A DNA stretch of 42,799 nt, from contig JAOUOS010000029.1 of assembly GCA_029880285.1 (NCBI GenBank), positions 1 through 42,799 on the forward strand, written 5' to 3'. This DNA comes from Spirochaetia bacterium (lineage in GTDB: Bacteria > Spirochaetota > Leptospiria > Turneriellales > JAOUOS01). A program made the position numbers and the translations under genes. This document shows positions 1-7,738 of the stretch, piece after piece (position 1 is the first letter of the stretch; every line of letters begins with the position of its first letter). Under the pieces are notes generated by a model that ran no database searches, was not told the DNA's origin, and worked only from the letters and a program-made list of their open reading frames with translations.

Positions 1-244
1 TTTTTGATTTCATATTATACAATTATATTCCTTACAAAAATAATATAATGAAAGGAATATATGTTGACAATATTTTTTATTTTATCTCTCCGGTTATTTT
101 TATACTATCTGCCTGCCTCCATCGCCTAACTAATTTTACAAGCTGGCCGCCGTGTGCTTTCCTTCCCACACGGTCTGGCGGTTTATTCGCAATATTAGCG
201 AGCCTATAAATCTGAGCCTTGCAGCGCGCCTTGAGTTCTGCTTA
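1..244. other. Gene-free left edge with a GC-rich hairpin
   Basis: No gene is supported here. The first 110 bases are very AT-rich; from about 111 the composition becomes GC-rich like the cyanophycin operon, so the border of that segment may lie near 110. A stem CCGTGTG (150-156) pairs with CACACGG (167-173), with a further CCGCC/GGCGG pairing available. It lies 70-95 bases past the cphA stop on the minus strand and could end that transcript, but no T-run follows it, so the terminator role is only a guess. Confidence 0.4.
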
Positions 245-2866
245 CTAGGTCGTACCAATAGACCCGATTGCTTCTTGGTAGCGGCGGGTTACCTGGTCCA
301 TTATCGGTTCTAGCTTATCAGGATGAATGACCACTAGGTCGCCGGTCTGGGCCCTGGAAAAAATACGCTCAAGAGCATCATCCTTATTGGTAATGAGCTC
401 AATCTCGTTTGGATCAAACCCGCCTAAGAGGAAACCTCTTCGTAATAGTTCAGCAGTTTCGCCAGATGGGCGATCTCGGGGAGCCAGATCGGCAATCACA
501 ACAAACACATAGAGTGCCGCTAGAGCCTTGCCATACCCTATGATTTGCTCATTGCTACGGCTACCTGTACCATGGCAGAGCGCGATTTTTCGCCCCTTAG
601 AGAGGCGTGGTAATAACTGGCCTAGCGCACGTGCAGCCTCGACGTTGTGGCCATAGTCTATCAACACCTTATACGTCTGAAAATCGAAGAGATTCAGGCG
701 CCCCGGATTTTGATTGGGAGATGGATAAAAAGTAGTCAAACCGCTGCGAACTTGTTCGGCTGTCAGATTTAGGCTAAACAGAGCCCCTATTGCAGCCAAC
801 GCATTTTGGGTATTGAAATCGACAATGCCGCCAAAAGTAATCGGAATTTCTTCGAGCGCACAAACAACGATGTCGAGTTCACTTCTTCTATAAATGACGT
901 TTCGGTTCTCTAGGGTAACAACGCTACCACCAGCGGAAACATGTTGTATCAGATGAGGGTTACTTGCTTCTAACGAGAATAACGTAACCTCACCCCGGGC
1001 TCGCCCGATTACGCCCATTACAAAGCTATCGTCGGCGTTTATTATCGAGCCGCCCGACATTTTCACTGACTCTATTACTGTCGATTTTACCAAGATCAAA
1101 TCTTCTTGCGATTCAATCCAATCGGTACCGATATGATCACTACCGATGTTCAGCAAAACGCCGACATCCAATTCTTCGACCCCTAACCCGCGGCGTTGTA
1201 TTCCTCCTCGAGCTATTTCGAGAACAATGTGATCAATCGTAGGCTCCCGCAGGACAATCTTAGCCCCTTCCGGGCCGCTAAAATCGCCGGAGATAACTGC
1301 CATTCCGTCGATCTCGACACCAGTGGTACATGCCAAACCCACGAGTTTACCAGCATACTTTAAGGTGTGGGCGATGAGTTTGCAGGTGGTAGTTTTTCCA
1401 TTGGTTCCAGTCACGCCCACAATAGGCGTTTGAACGTAGCCATCCGGAAAAAGCATGTCAACCATCGGCTTTGCTACATTGCGCGCCTGACCGTTCGTGG
1501 GTTCAAGATGCATTCGAAAACCTGGAGCTGCGTTGACCTCGACAACCTTAATCCCTGATTCTGATAAAGGTAGAGAAATATCTTTAGTCAGGGCATCGAC
1601 GCCAATGCAATCTAATCCGATAATTTTTGATGTGCGTTCGGCCATCATTCGTATTTCAGGGTTCACTTCATCTGTGACATCGGTGGCAGTACCACCTTGA
1701 CTGAGATTGGCGGTGGCTTTCAGGTAAATGATTTCACCTTTTGTGGGAATCGAATGACGATCAAGAGTGTTACTTGCCAAAACTGCTTGGGTCATATCGT
1801 CGATGATGATTTGCGTTAGAACCTTTTCGTGACCATAGCCTCTTCTTGGATCGCGATTAACCTGATCAACCAGAGTCTCTATCGTAGAGAGGCCGTCACC
1901 AATTACATGAGCAGGCTCTCGTTTCGCTGCAGCAATAAATTTACCGTCGATGACCAATAGTCTGTAATCGTGGCCTTCAACGAATTCTTCAACAATTACC
2001 TCTGGGTACTTTTCAAATGCGAGGTGGTAGGCTTTTTTTAGGTGTTCTAGATCTAATACGTTGATTGTCGCGCCTTTACCATGGTTGCCCACGTTCGGTT
2101 TCACGACCACCGGTCCGTCGATTTCTAGATAGGCAGCAACTGCTTCTTCTTCTGAAGAAGCCAGGCGGCCTCGAGGAACAGGAATGCCCGATTCTTCTAG
2201 ATGGCTCTTTGATCGCGACTTTTCATCTGCCTCTTCGACGGCAATGGCCGAGGTCTGGCTGGTGATCGAAGCCTGAATTCGTTTTTGAGACGCTCCGTAT
2301 CCTAATTGAATATGGCTATCATCGTTTAGTCTTATGTAGGGAATGCCTCGCGATTGAGCCTCTTTCACAATACTCCAAGTGGTTGGTCCCAACATATCTG
2401 CTTCTCTTAGTATTTTTAGATCAAGAATTGCCTTATTGATATTGAAAACACAATGTTCGGCTACCGATTCAAACAAGGTTATGGCCTCGGTTGCGGCCCT
2501 CAACCCTGCCGATTCTACCAGATAACGAAAAACTACGACATAAACACCCTCGATAGAGGTACCGAAAGTTTTGCCAAAGCTGACCTCCATACCCGCAAGA
2601 CACTGAAGCTCCAGAGCAATGTGTTCAATAATGTGACCCGCCCAAGTGCCGTTGTTTAATCGTTGTACAAAGCCGCCTGGGGCTCCTATCGAACACTCGT
2701 GTTCTCTAAGGGTGGGCAATATCTCTAGCAGTCTCTCAGTGAAACCGGGTATCTTATCTGAAGGTCGTTGTTCATAATCTTTGATATCAAGAACCATGAA
2801 GATAGACGTGTGGTGCGAGTAGCGATTGGGCCCACGCAAGGCTCTGAGTTCTTTCATTTCGATCAT
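245..2866 (-). CDS. cphA: Cyanophycin synthetase CphA
   Basis: ATP-dependent, non-ribosomal polymerase that builds cyanophycin, a cytoplasmic nitrogen store with a poly-aspartate backbone and arginine side chains. At 873 residues it has the usual CphA length and order. The N-terminal CphA domain covers about 1-160 and begins with the typical LRALRGPNRYS. An ATP-grasp domain covers about 216-475 (VVVKPNVGNHGKGATINV at 253-270, EVNAAPGFRMHLEPT at 443-457). A Mur-ligase-like domain starts near 482, with its ATP-binding loop GVTGTNGKTTT at 484-494. The start overlaps the cphB stop by 4 bases (ATGA), so the two are translationally coupled. Base composition is clearly more GC-rich than most genes in the window, suggesting transfer. 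Family assignment is secure from the sequence; activity is inferred. Confidence 0.97.
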   Translation of the reverse strand: MIEMKELRALRGPNRYSHHTSIFMVLDIKDYEQRPSDKIPGFTERLLEILPTLREHECSIGAPGGFVQRLNNGTWAGHIIEHIALELQCLAGMEVSFGKTFGTSIEGVYVVVFRYLVESAGLRAATEAITLFESVAEHCVFNINKAILDLKILREADMLGPTTWSIVKEAQSRGIPYIRLNDDSHIQLGYGASQKRIQASITSQTSAIAVEEADEKSRSKSHLEESGIPVPRGRLASSEEEAVAAYLEIDGPVVVKPNVGNHGKGATINVLDLEHLKKAYHLAFEKYPEVIVEEFVEGHDYRLLVIDGKFIAAAKREPAHVIGDGLSTIETLVDQVNRDPRRGYGHEKVLTQIIIDDMTQAVLASNTLDRHSIPTKGEIIYLKATANLSQGGTATDVTDEVNPEIRMMAERTSKIIGLDCIGVDALTKDISLPLSESGIKVVEVNAAPGFRMHLEPTNGQARNVAKPMVDMLFPDGYVQTPIVGVTGTNGKTTTCKLIAHTLKYAGKLVGLACTTGVEIDGMAVISGDFSGPEGAKIVLREPTIDHIVLEIARGGIQRRGLGVEELDVGVLLNIGSDHIGTDWIESQEDLILVKSTVIESVKMSGGSIINADDSFVMGVIGRARGEVTLFSLEASNPHLIQHVSAGGSVVTLENRNVIYRRSELDIVVCALEEIPITFGGIVDFNTQNALAAIGALFSLNLTAEQVRSGLTTFYPSPNQNPGRLNLFDFQTYKVLIDYGHNVEAARALGQLLPRLSKGRKIALCHGTGSRSNEQIIGYGKALAALYVFVVIADLAPRDRPSGETAELLRRGFLLGGFDPNEIELITNKDDALERIFSRAQTGDLVVIHPDKLEPIMDQVTRRYQEAIGSIGTT

Positions 2867-3693
2867 ATTTGTTTACCTTTTTGAGGTGGGCTGATGAAGA
2901 GCCTATTTTTAAAATCGTATTGGTAGCCATTGACCAAAGAATGAATAATAATATTTTCTACTGCAATTGAAGCTCCAGGTTCGATTTTCATCATGTTTGA
3001 ATGACCGATATGGCTACCGTCTACGATAATGATTTGTCCACTGCCAATTACTTCGACGGTGCCTTCTCCCTTCAAAATCACTCCGGAATCTTCTCCGATA
3101 CCAACGCCGATACAGGCGGGGTTGGTCGATACGATTTGTATTAGGCGACCAATGCGCCCCCGAGCCATGAAGTGGGTATCAAAGATCACATTTTCAACAA
3201 AACCAAAACCGGCGGTCGTAAGCACTTTGCCCTTAATTAATGCTTCTTCACTTTTGCCTTCGTAGATCATCACATCTGCAAAGGCGGCGGCGCCCGCACT
3301 AGTGCCGGCAATGAGTGCACCAGCTTCTAAATGAGATTTTATTGAACTCAGTACCTTAGAGCCGCCGACAATTGTTGTGAGCCTTAGCTGGTCACCGCCG
3401 ACGAAAAAGATCAAGTCGACATTTTCAAGTTTGCTGAGATTATTTGGGTCATTGGCCTCAAACCTTTGTTGAATGTCGAGGGTTTCAACCTCATATGCCC
3501 CAAGGTCGGTAAATATCTTAGAATACTCTTTGCCCCGTTGTTCGGGCACTTCGCTTGCCGTGGTAACGACGACGACCTTATAAGCAGATTTTCCAATCTC
3601 TTGTACCACCCTTTTAAGAACTACAAGGTTATTCACCTTGTCTTCGTTGCCGCCGATTGCGATCAGTCGGCCTTTGAAATTTGGCTTTAGCAT
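2863..3693 (-). CDS. cphB: Cyanophycinase CphB
   Basis: Serine exopeptidase of the peptidase S51 family that cuts cyanophycin into beta-Asp-Arg dipeptides. The 276 residues match the family length. The start RLIAIGGNED is typical. FVGGDQLRLT lies at 97-106, and the nucleophile elbow AGTSAGAAAF places the catalytic serine at residue 132. HFMARGRIGRLIQI follows, as in cyanobacterial CphB. It sits between the isoaspartyl peptidase (4-base gap upstream) and cphA (4-base overlap downstream), so synthesis and breakdown enzymes are on one transcript. The product feeds the upstream peptidase gene's enzyme. Composition is GC-rich like its two partners. Confidence 0.96.
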   Translation of the reverse strand: MLKPNFKGRLIAIGGNEDKVNNLVVLKRVVQEIGKSAYKVVVVTTASEVPEQRGKEYSKIFTDLGAYEVETLDIQQRFEANDPNNLSKLENVDLIFFVGGDQLRLTTIVGGSKVLSSIKSHLEAGALIAGTSAGAAAFADVMIYEGKSEEALIKGKVLTTAGFGFVENVIFDTHFMARGRIGRLIQIVSTNPACIGVGIGEDSGVILKGEGTVEVIGSGQIIIVDGSHIGHSNMMKIEPGASIAVENIIIHSLVNGYQYDFKNRLFISPPQKGKQI

Positions 3694-3697
3694 GCGG

Positions 3698-4558
3698 CTA
3701 ATTGCTCACCGTAGCATGGGACCAGGCCATACCATTGCGCGCCCGTGCGCTGAAACCCGTGTGGCCCAATACTATGATGCCTATGTCAACCGTATCATCG
3801 AACAAACTCAAGGCTTCATTCGCAGCTACATCGGCATTCATGTTGTCTTCGAGTCGGCTATATACCTGCCGAGCAAGAAGCTTGAGAGCAATGCTCTCGC
3901 CATCCCCGGTACAGGCTATCGCGCCCATCGGCCCACAAAACAAGCCACACCCCGGCAAGGGCACATCGCCGACTCGACCAATGGGCGCCCCACTTAAACC
4001 GCCAGTGCTTAGAGCGGCCGCATATATCTTGCCATCAAAGGCCACGGCGCCTACTGTATCACAAGAGGGCGTTTCATAGTTTTTTTTTGTTGTTAGGGTA
4101 GCTTGGGGAAGGGTTTGTAACTCAAGAGCATGTTCTTGGGCAAAAAGGTGAACACCATACCCGGTTATTAAAATTACAGCTGTTTCGAATAGCACTTCTT
4201 TGGCTACTAGAATGGGATTTTGCAAGTGCTCAACGCAGGCCACGGCCCCAAATTTCCCATCACTCGTCATGCAAGAGGCATCCATTTGAATTGTTTTGCC
4301 GTCGGCTCTCAATCGCGAACCCAAGCCGGCATTAAAGCGATGATCGTCTTCGAGGTTTCGTACGGCTTCAACGACCGCATCGAGTGCTGACCCGTTCTCG
4401 TTCATCAAGCTCATGCCCGCTGCGGCGGCGAATGCAGCCCTGTCGGAATCTGCGACGTTTGAACCCGCTCCGCCGTGAGTTACGATTGCACGCTTAAAAG
4501 CATTGGTATTTGGCATTCTAAGACACGTCAGCAAGTACACACCACCAAGCAAGCACAT
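3698..4558 (-). CDS. iaaA: Isoaspartyl peptidase / L-asparaginase (Ntn hydrolase)
   Basis: Plant-type asparaginase of the N-terminal-nucleophile family. In this context it most likely splits the beta-Asp-Arg dipeptides released by CphB into aspartate and arginine. Visible family signs are THGGAGS near the start, NAGLGSRL, and the autocleavage site CDTVGAVA, where the Thr becomes the nucleophile of the beta subunit; GGLSGAPIGRVGD and ACTGDGE follow. The start is uncertain. ATG at 4558 has an AGGTG-like site six bases upstream; GTG at 4567 and ATG at 4516 are alternatives, and homology only begins after 4516. The C-terminus stops soon after the last conserved strand. First gene of the cyanophycin operon; no clear promoter was found upstream. 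Confidence 0.9.
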   Translation of the reverse strand: MCLLGGVYLLTCLRMPNTNAFKRAIVTHGGAGSNVADSDRAAFAAAAGMSLMNENGSALDAVVEAVRNLEDDHRFNAGLGSRLRADGKTIQMDASCMTSDGKFGAVACVEHLQNPILVAKEVLFETAVILITGYGVHLFAQEHALELQTLPQATLTTKKNYETPSCDTVGAVAFDGKIYAAALSTGGLSGAPIGRVGDVPLPGCGLFCGPMGAIACTGDGESIALKLLARQVYSRLEDNMNADVAANEALSLFDDTVDIGIIVLGHTGFSARARNGMAWSHATVSN

Positions 4559-4692
4559 TACTTGCACCTGCTAAAATTTGCCTGTCGCTCTAAGAAACCT
4601 GGCATCGTTTGATCATGAAATGGTTTTTTTTGATAGTGATTTCAATAGAAACAAATCAAGTACCTGTGAGAGAAGGCTTCTTATTAGTAGCA

Positions 4693-4791
4693 AGTCGCGC
4701 CAAGATTGAGGTTGATCTTAGAAAGCTTTTTATGATAAACCGAGCTGCCGATATTAATGATTTAAAAGCACCACCGAGAAATAAATTAGAA
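4693..4791 (+). pseudogene. HigB-type toxin remnant
   Basis: About 33 codons encode RKLFMINRAADINDLKAPP followed by RNKLE. This matches the middle of HigB/RelE-superfamily killer proteins (pattern RKL-LN-A--L-DL--PP-N-LE). The frame then runs to a stop at 4839 without the usual HigB C-terminal half, and no convincing HigB N-terminus precedes it. The HigB similarity stops at the Glu codon ending at 4791, and HigA similarity starts at 4791-4794 in another frame. This looks like one deletion that removed the toxin's catalytic half together with the antitoxin start. Confidence 0.65.
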
Positions 4792-5024
4792 ATATTCATC
4801 CGGGAGAAATTTTACGTGAAGAATTTATGCTTCCGTTAAATCTTACAGCATATAAACTTGCTAAAGATACACATATCCAACCCGCAAGAATTAACCAAAT
4901 AATTCATGAAAAAAGATCTATTTCATTTGATACTGCATTGCAAATTAAATATCAAGACAAACCAATTATAAACCATAATTCAAATTTTGAAATCATTGCG
5001 CATCCTCGACGGATTATTTTCTAA
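4791..5024 (+). pseudogene. HigA-type antitoxin remnant (XRE family)
   Basis: From 4794 the frame reads IHPGEILREEFMLPLNLTAY, then KLAKD and RINQIIHEKRSISFDTALQ. This is the hallmark start and helix-turn-helix of HigA antitoxins. The normal start codon is missing: a TAA lies just upstream and HigB sequence abuts it. After FDTALQ the usual segment around FWLNLQ is absent and the reading goes straight to IKYQDKPIINHN, which resembles a HigA tail, so an internal deletion is likely too. A shortened product could start at ATG 4827. The end overlaps the 3' end of the tetR gene on the other strand. Confidence 0.7.
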
Positions 5025-5594
5025 ATTTATAGCTCCATTAATATATATAAGAAGCATTCTTTTTTGAGGCTCTCTCCATTTAACTTGAAATGAACTCAAA
5101 AAGCTGTTTCTTAAAACCGCAAGGCCATGAATTAACGACCAGTACCCTAATGCTAATTCTTCTTGTCTTTCTTTTCTTAGTTTTGGCTGAATCTTTAAGA
5201 ATATATCAAATAATAGTTTATATGGAGAGTTGAGGTCATGCGTTTCATAAATAGATTTTCTATTGGTTTCGAAGTTTGAGAAGAATAATTGAAACAACTC
5301 TTTTTCATCCATAGAAAATTCAATATAACTTTCACCAAGATATAAAAGTTGTTCTTTTTCAGTTTTTTTCATGGCCAAAACTTTTTTCATTTTTAAGTAT
5401 AATGCTTCTAGGCATTGGTTTCTTAGAGCATTTAAAATTTCTTTTTTATTTTGATAATGCTCATAGATACTAGAGGCTTTTATACCTAATGCTTTGCCCA
5501 GCTTTCTTAAGGTAAAAGCAGAAATGCCTTCATTTAAGATAATATTTCTGGCTTCGAGCAATATTCTATCTTTCGTTTTACTTCTTAACTTCAT
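4980..5594 (-). CDS. TetR/AcrR family transcriptional regulator
   Basis: One-component repressor of 204 residues. The N-terminal helix-turn-helix (about 8-55) is clear: DRILLEARNIILNEGISAFT, then LRKLGKALGIKASSIYEHYQ and NKKEI. The C-terminal ligand domain is helical and resembles TetR_C families by pattern only; the ligand is unknown. Its start overlaps the stop of the serine hydrolase gene by 4 bases, so the two form an operon. The 15-bp palindrome at 6747-6761 in front of that operon is the probable binding site, giving autoregulation. The last residues run into the HigA relic on the opposite strand, which may have altered the C-terminus. Confidence 0.9.
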   Translation of the reverse strand: MKLRSKTKDRILLEARNIILNEGISAFTLRKLGKALGIKASSIYEHYQNKKEILNALRNQCLEALYLKMKKVLAMKKTEKEQLLYLGESYIEFSMDEKELFQLFFSNFETNRKSIYETHDLNSPYKLLFDIFLKIQPKLRKERQEELALGYWSLIHGLAVLRNSFLSSFQVKWREPQKRMLLIYINGAINLENNPSRMRNDFKI

Positions 5595-6724
5595 TTATCT
5601 CCTTTTCTTAAAAAGTAAGGATCAATGTCATTTAAAAATTCTTTTACGTCGAAAAAGTTTGAGTTTGCCATAACTAAAGTTCCAATTTCATTTTTTGGAT
5701 AATATCTTATTTCTGAGTGAAATGATGCTCCGCCACCTTCTTTGTAATAAAAATTCACACTTCCATTTTCATCAAATTTGACATGAAATCCATATGTCAT
5801 CGGAAGATATTTTCCCGTTGAATCTTTCTGAACATCAAACAATAACTTCTTTGTCTTTGCTCCTAATAACTTTGAATGTGATCGAACAATCTCTGTCATT
5901 ACTTTGGCCAACGATTCTCCTGAGGCAATAATTCCGCCCATTCCCTTCGAATATAAAATATGAGGTTTAATCAATTGCCAGTCTTTTTCTTCACTACCAA
6001 TAAAACTTTTTTTCAGCAGAAAAGGCAGTACCAATTTCATGAAAAAATTCTTTGAGAAATAGCCCTTAGCAACGTTATCTTCTTTGTACTCATAACTTAT
6101 TTGACTCTCAGTTAACCCGGCTTTATTAAATAACTTTTCATACATTACATCTTCAAATGGTTTGCCTGTAACCTTCTTTATTAATTCTTCCAGTAGCCAA
6201 TATGATAGGTTTGAGTAGGCGTATTTCTCTCCCGGTTCAAATTCTAAATCTGCGTTTTCAGCTAACAATTCATATAACTTTGATGTAGAATCAAAACCTT
6301 CTTTAGTATGATGTACCCATTTTAATGGCATAGGGTTAGGAATTCCTGATGTTTGGCATATCAAATGGCGAACTTTCAATGAAACAGGATAGGGTATCAA
6401 AGGCAGATAATCTCTTACTGGCGCGTCTAAATCAATTAAATTTTCCTGAGCGAGAAGCAATACCAAGATGGCTGTATAAGTTTTAGACATTGAATAGGCC
6501 ATCATTCTCGTGTTGGTTTCCATTTTTTTTTGCTGCTTAATATCACTTAGGCCAAAAGCTTTTGAATACAATATCTCTGTTTTATTAAATACAACATATT
6601 GTAACCCAATAAAATTTTTATTTTGTTGTAAAACATCTTCCATTTCATTCGGGTTCTGTGGGTTTAGAGTTTTGCAGCCAAATAGTATTCCTAATAGAAA
6701 AGAGCTTACCACTTTTGATTTCAT
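5591..6724 (-). CDS. Serine hydrolase, class C beta-lactamase/esterase family, lipoprotein
   Basis: Penicillin-binding-protein-like hydrolase of 377 residues; the family includes esterases, D-aminopeptidases and PBP4*-like enzymes, and the substrate cannot be read from sequence. Catalytic elements: the SxxK motif S78-M-S-K81 within MMAYSMSKTYTAIL, and the Tyr motif Y170-S-N172. A GGGASFHSE segment near residue 330 occupies the place of the usual third motif. A short signal peptide ends in a lipobox LLGILFGC (Cys17), so it is probably a membrane-anchored lipoprotein. An AAAGGA ribosome site precedes the ATG. It is co-transcribed with the TetR gene, which suggests induction by a small molecule it may act on. 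Confidence 0.88.
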   Translation of the reverse strand: MKSKVVSSFLLGILFGCKTLNPQNPNEMEDVLQQNKNFIGLQYVVFNKTEILYSKAFGLSDIKQQKKMETNTRMMAYSMSKTYTAILVLLLAQENLIDLDAPVRDYLPLIPYPVSLKVRHLICQTSGIPNPMPLKWVHHTKEGFDSTSKLYELLAENADLEFEPGEKYAYSNLSYWLLEELIKKVTGKPFEDVMYEKLFNKAGLTESQISYEYKEDNVAKGYFSKNFFMKLVLPFLLKKSFIGSEEKDWQLIKPHILYSKGMGGIIASGESLAKVMTEIVRSHSKLLGAKTKKLLFDVQKDSTGKYLPMTYGFHVKFDENGSVNFYYKEGGGASFHSEIRYYPKNEIGTLVMANSNFFDVKEFLNDIDPYFLRKGDK

Positions 6725-6746
6725 TGTTTTATCCTTTCACATAATG

Positions 6747-6761
6747 CCTAACATTGTTAGG
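6747..6761. promoter_or_regulatory. Palindromic operator, probably for the TetR regulator
   Basis: CCTAAC-ATT-GTTAGG is a perfect palindrome with 6-base arms, 23-37 bases upstream of the serine hydrolase start. Its size and place fit a TetR-family operator overlapping the transcription start. A possible promoter on the minus strand is TTGCCG, 17 bases, TATTTT just upstream. Binding is inferred from position only. Confidence 0.55.
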
Positions 6762-6805
6762 GTACATATAAAAAATAATACTATTAGACATAAACGGCAA
6801 ATATT

Positions 6806-7081
6806 TTATAAGAATATATCTGAGTGACTGCCTGTTCTTTCTAAAACAACTCTACTTTTTTCTTTTTTATATATTAAAAGCCAATCAGGTTCAACATGAC
6901 ACTCTCTTCTGCCAATGTAATTTCCAGTTAGTTTATGGTCTTTATATTTTTTGGGTAATTCTTCGAGATTTAGAAAATGGTCTATAATAACTTTTTAATT
7001 TTTCTAAGTATTTCACTCTGCGTTGAACTTTTTTATATCTTTTTTGAATTGATTAGTTTTTCCGATTTCAATCGTGATCAA
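6806..7081 (-). pseudogene. YafQ/RelE-type mRNA interferase toxin, frameshifted
   Basis: The 3' part reads VIIDHFLNLEELPKKYKDH, then KLTGNYIGRRECHVEPDWLL and IYKKEKSRVVLERTGSHSDI before the stop at 6806. This is the YafQ pattern, with the conserved G-Y-G-RECH-EPDWLLIY core and final TGSHSDLF. The 5' part, in another frame, reads ITIEIGKTNQFKKDIKKF, a typical YafQ start. Between them the reading frame is lost at least twice (stops near 7007 and 6988), and only a TTG is available as start. No antitoxin partner is seen next to it. Clear relic of a type II toxin. Confidence 0.8.
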
Positions 7082-7115
7082 CGACAATTAGACTGTCCAC
7101 TCAGCGACAATTAGA
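7082..7115. repeat. 11-bp direct repeat, possible insertion-sequence end
   Basis: CGACAATTAGA occurs at 7082-7092 and 7105-7115, 23 bases apart, right at the 5' edge of the broken YafQ gene. Short internally repeated ends of this kind are known from IS21-family elements. No transposase is present, so this would be at most a scar. Confidence 0.3.
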
Positions 7116-7155
7116 ATTACCGCTCGTGAAATTTTTACGAATTCCAATTAAACTT

Positions 7156-7329
7156 TTATTTATCTTTTAGTTTCAAACTTATGTTTTCCTCACTGGCCTT
7201 TTTATAAATCGCAGCCTCTGTTCTACCTAGTCCTTTTGCGATTTTTTGCGTTGATTCTTCTCGGTTTGCCAGAGATTTTAGTTTTTTCAAATCTGCATTG
7301 CTCCAAGATTTATTATGATTTTTTGGCAT
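7156..7329 (-). CDS. Small SANT/Myb-like or HTH protein, 57 residues
   Basis: The 57-residue product begins MPKNHNKSWSNADLKKLKSL, continues IAKGLGRTEAAIYKKASEE and ends LKDK. The pattern W-N-DL-KLK-LA----S--IAK-LGRTE-AIY-KA resembles small helix-turn-helix/Myb-like proteins seen in many bacteria, where the second helix pair (LGRTEAAIYKKA) would contact DNA. A very strong ribosome site, AGGAGGT, lies 5 bases before the ATG, which supports expression. It stands alone among broken genes, so its role is unknown; a DNA-binding function is inferred from fold pattern only. Confidence 0.7.
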   Translation of the reverse strand: MPKNHNKSWSNADLKKLKSLANREESTQKIAKGLGRTEAAIYKKASEENISLKLKDK

Positions 7330-7436
7330 CTAGCACCTCCTGAATTACATAGTACTTTACAGATATATATACAACAAAAGCCAAAACATTAAAAATTATT
7401 ATGTCTCTTTATATTTTTTTAAGAGATTTCTAATTA

Positions 7437-7456
7437 CCCACGGCTATAGCCGTGGG
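7437..7456. repeat. Perfect 20-bp palindrome
   Basis: CCCACGGCTATAGCCGTGGG reads the same on both strands. It starts 9 bases past the stop of the HsdS tail on the minus strand, so it could be that gene's terminator. Near-identical hairpins also sit at the ends of IS200/IS605-type elements, but no tnpA or tnpB remains here. Confidence 0.75.
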
Positions 7457-7464
7457 CCAGTGAA

Positions 7465-7590
7465 TTAAAATCCCAGCTCCCCCTTAAAAGCCCTCTGACT
7501 CAACGAACCATATAAATTCTCCAGTTCATTTAATCTTTTCTGATACCCCGCTTTCATCGCCTCGACTTTTTCGACAATATGTTTTTTGGG
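7465..7590 (-). pseudogene. HsdS fragment (type I restriction specificity subunit, C-terminus)
   Basis: The frame ending at 7465 encodes HIVEKVEAMKAGYQKRLNEL, then ENLYGSLSQRAFKGELGF. This matches the very C-terminal coiled coil and final SL-Q-AF-GEL of HsdS specificity subunits. No target-recognition domain, HsdM or HsdR is found; upstream of about 7590 the sequence turns into an unrelated AT-rich inverted repeat. Only some 40 codons survive, so this is a fossil end of a type I restriction-modification locus. Confidence 0.72.
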
Positions 7591-7593
7591 GTA

Positions 7594-7630
7594 TTAACTT
7601 TTTTTGAAAAAGTTATTCAAAAAAAGTTAA
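7594..7630. repeat. 15-bp inverted repeat
   Basis: TTAACTTTTTTTGAA (7594-7608) and its exact complement TTCAAAAAAAGTTAA (7616-7630) are separated by seven bases. It lies at the point where the HsdS similarity ends. It may be a hairpin or a breakpoint element; no T-rich GC stem suggests a classical terminator. Confidence 0.6.
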
Positions 7631-7738
7631 AAAGTGCAACTTAAATAATTACACTATTTGTTCAAATACGTTTGACAACATACACTTTTCGGGTGGCCTT
7701 TTCGGTCTTCATTATTATATTTATCGGTCTTCTTTTTA

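Noticed and set aside
124..130. GCCTAAC, a perfect integron attC core box at the left border of the cyanophycin block
   Set aside because: No matching GTTRRRY partner with the right spacing was found on either side, so a full attC site is not supported.
4609..4839. 76-codon plus-strand frame as an intact gene
   Set aside because: Only its second half resembles HigB and it lacks the toxin's C-terminal half; treated as a relic.
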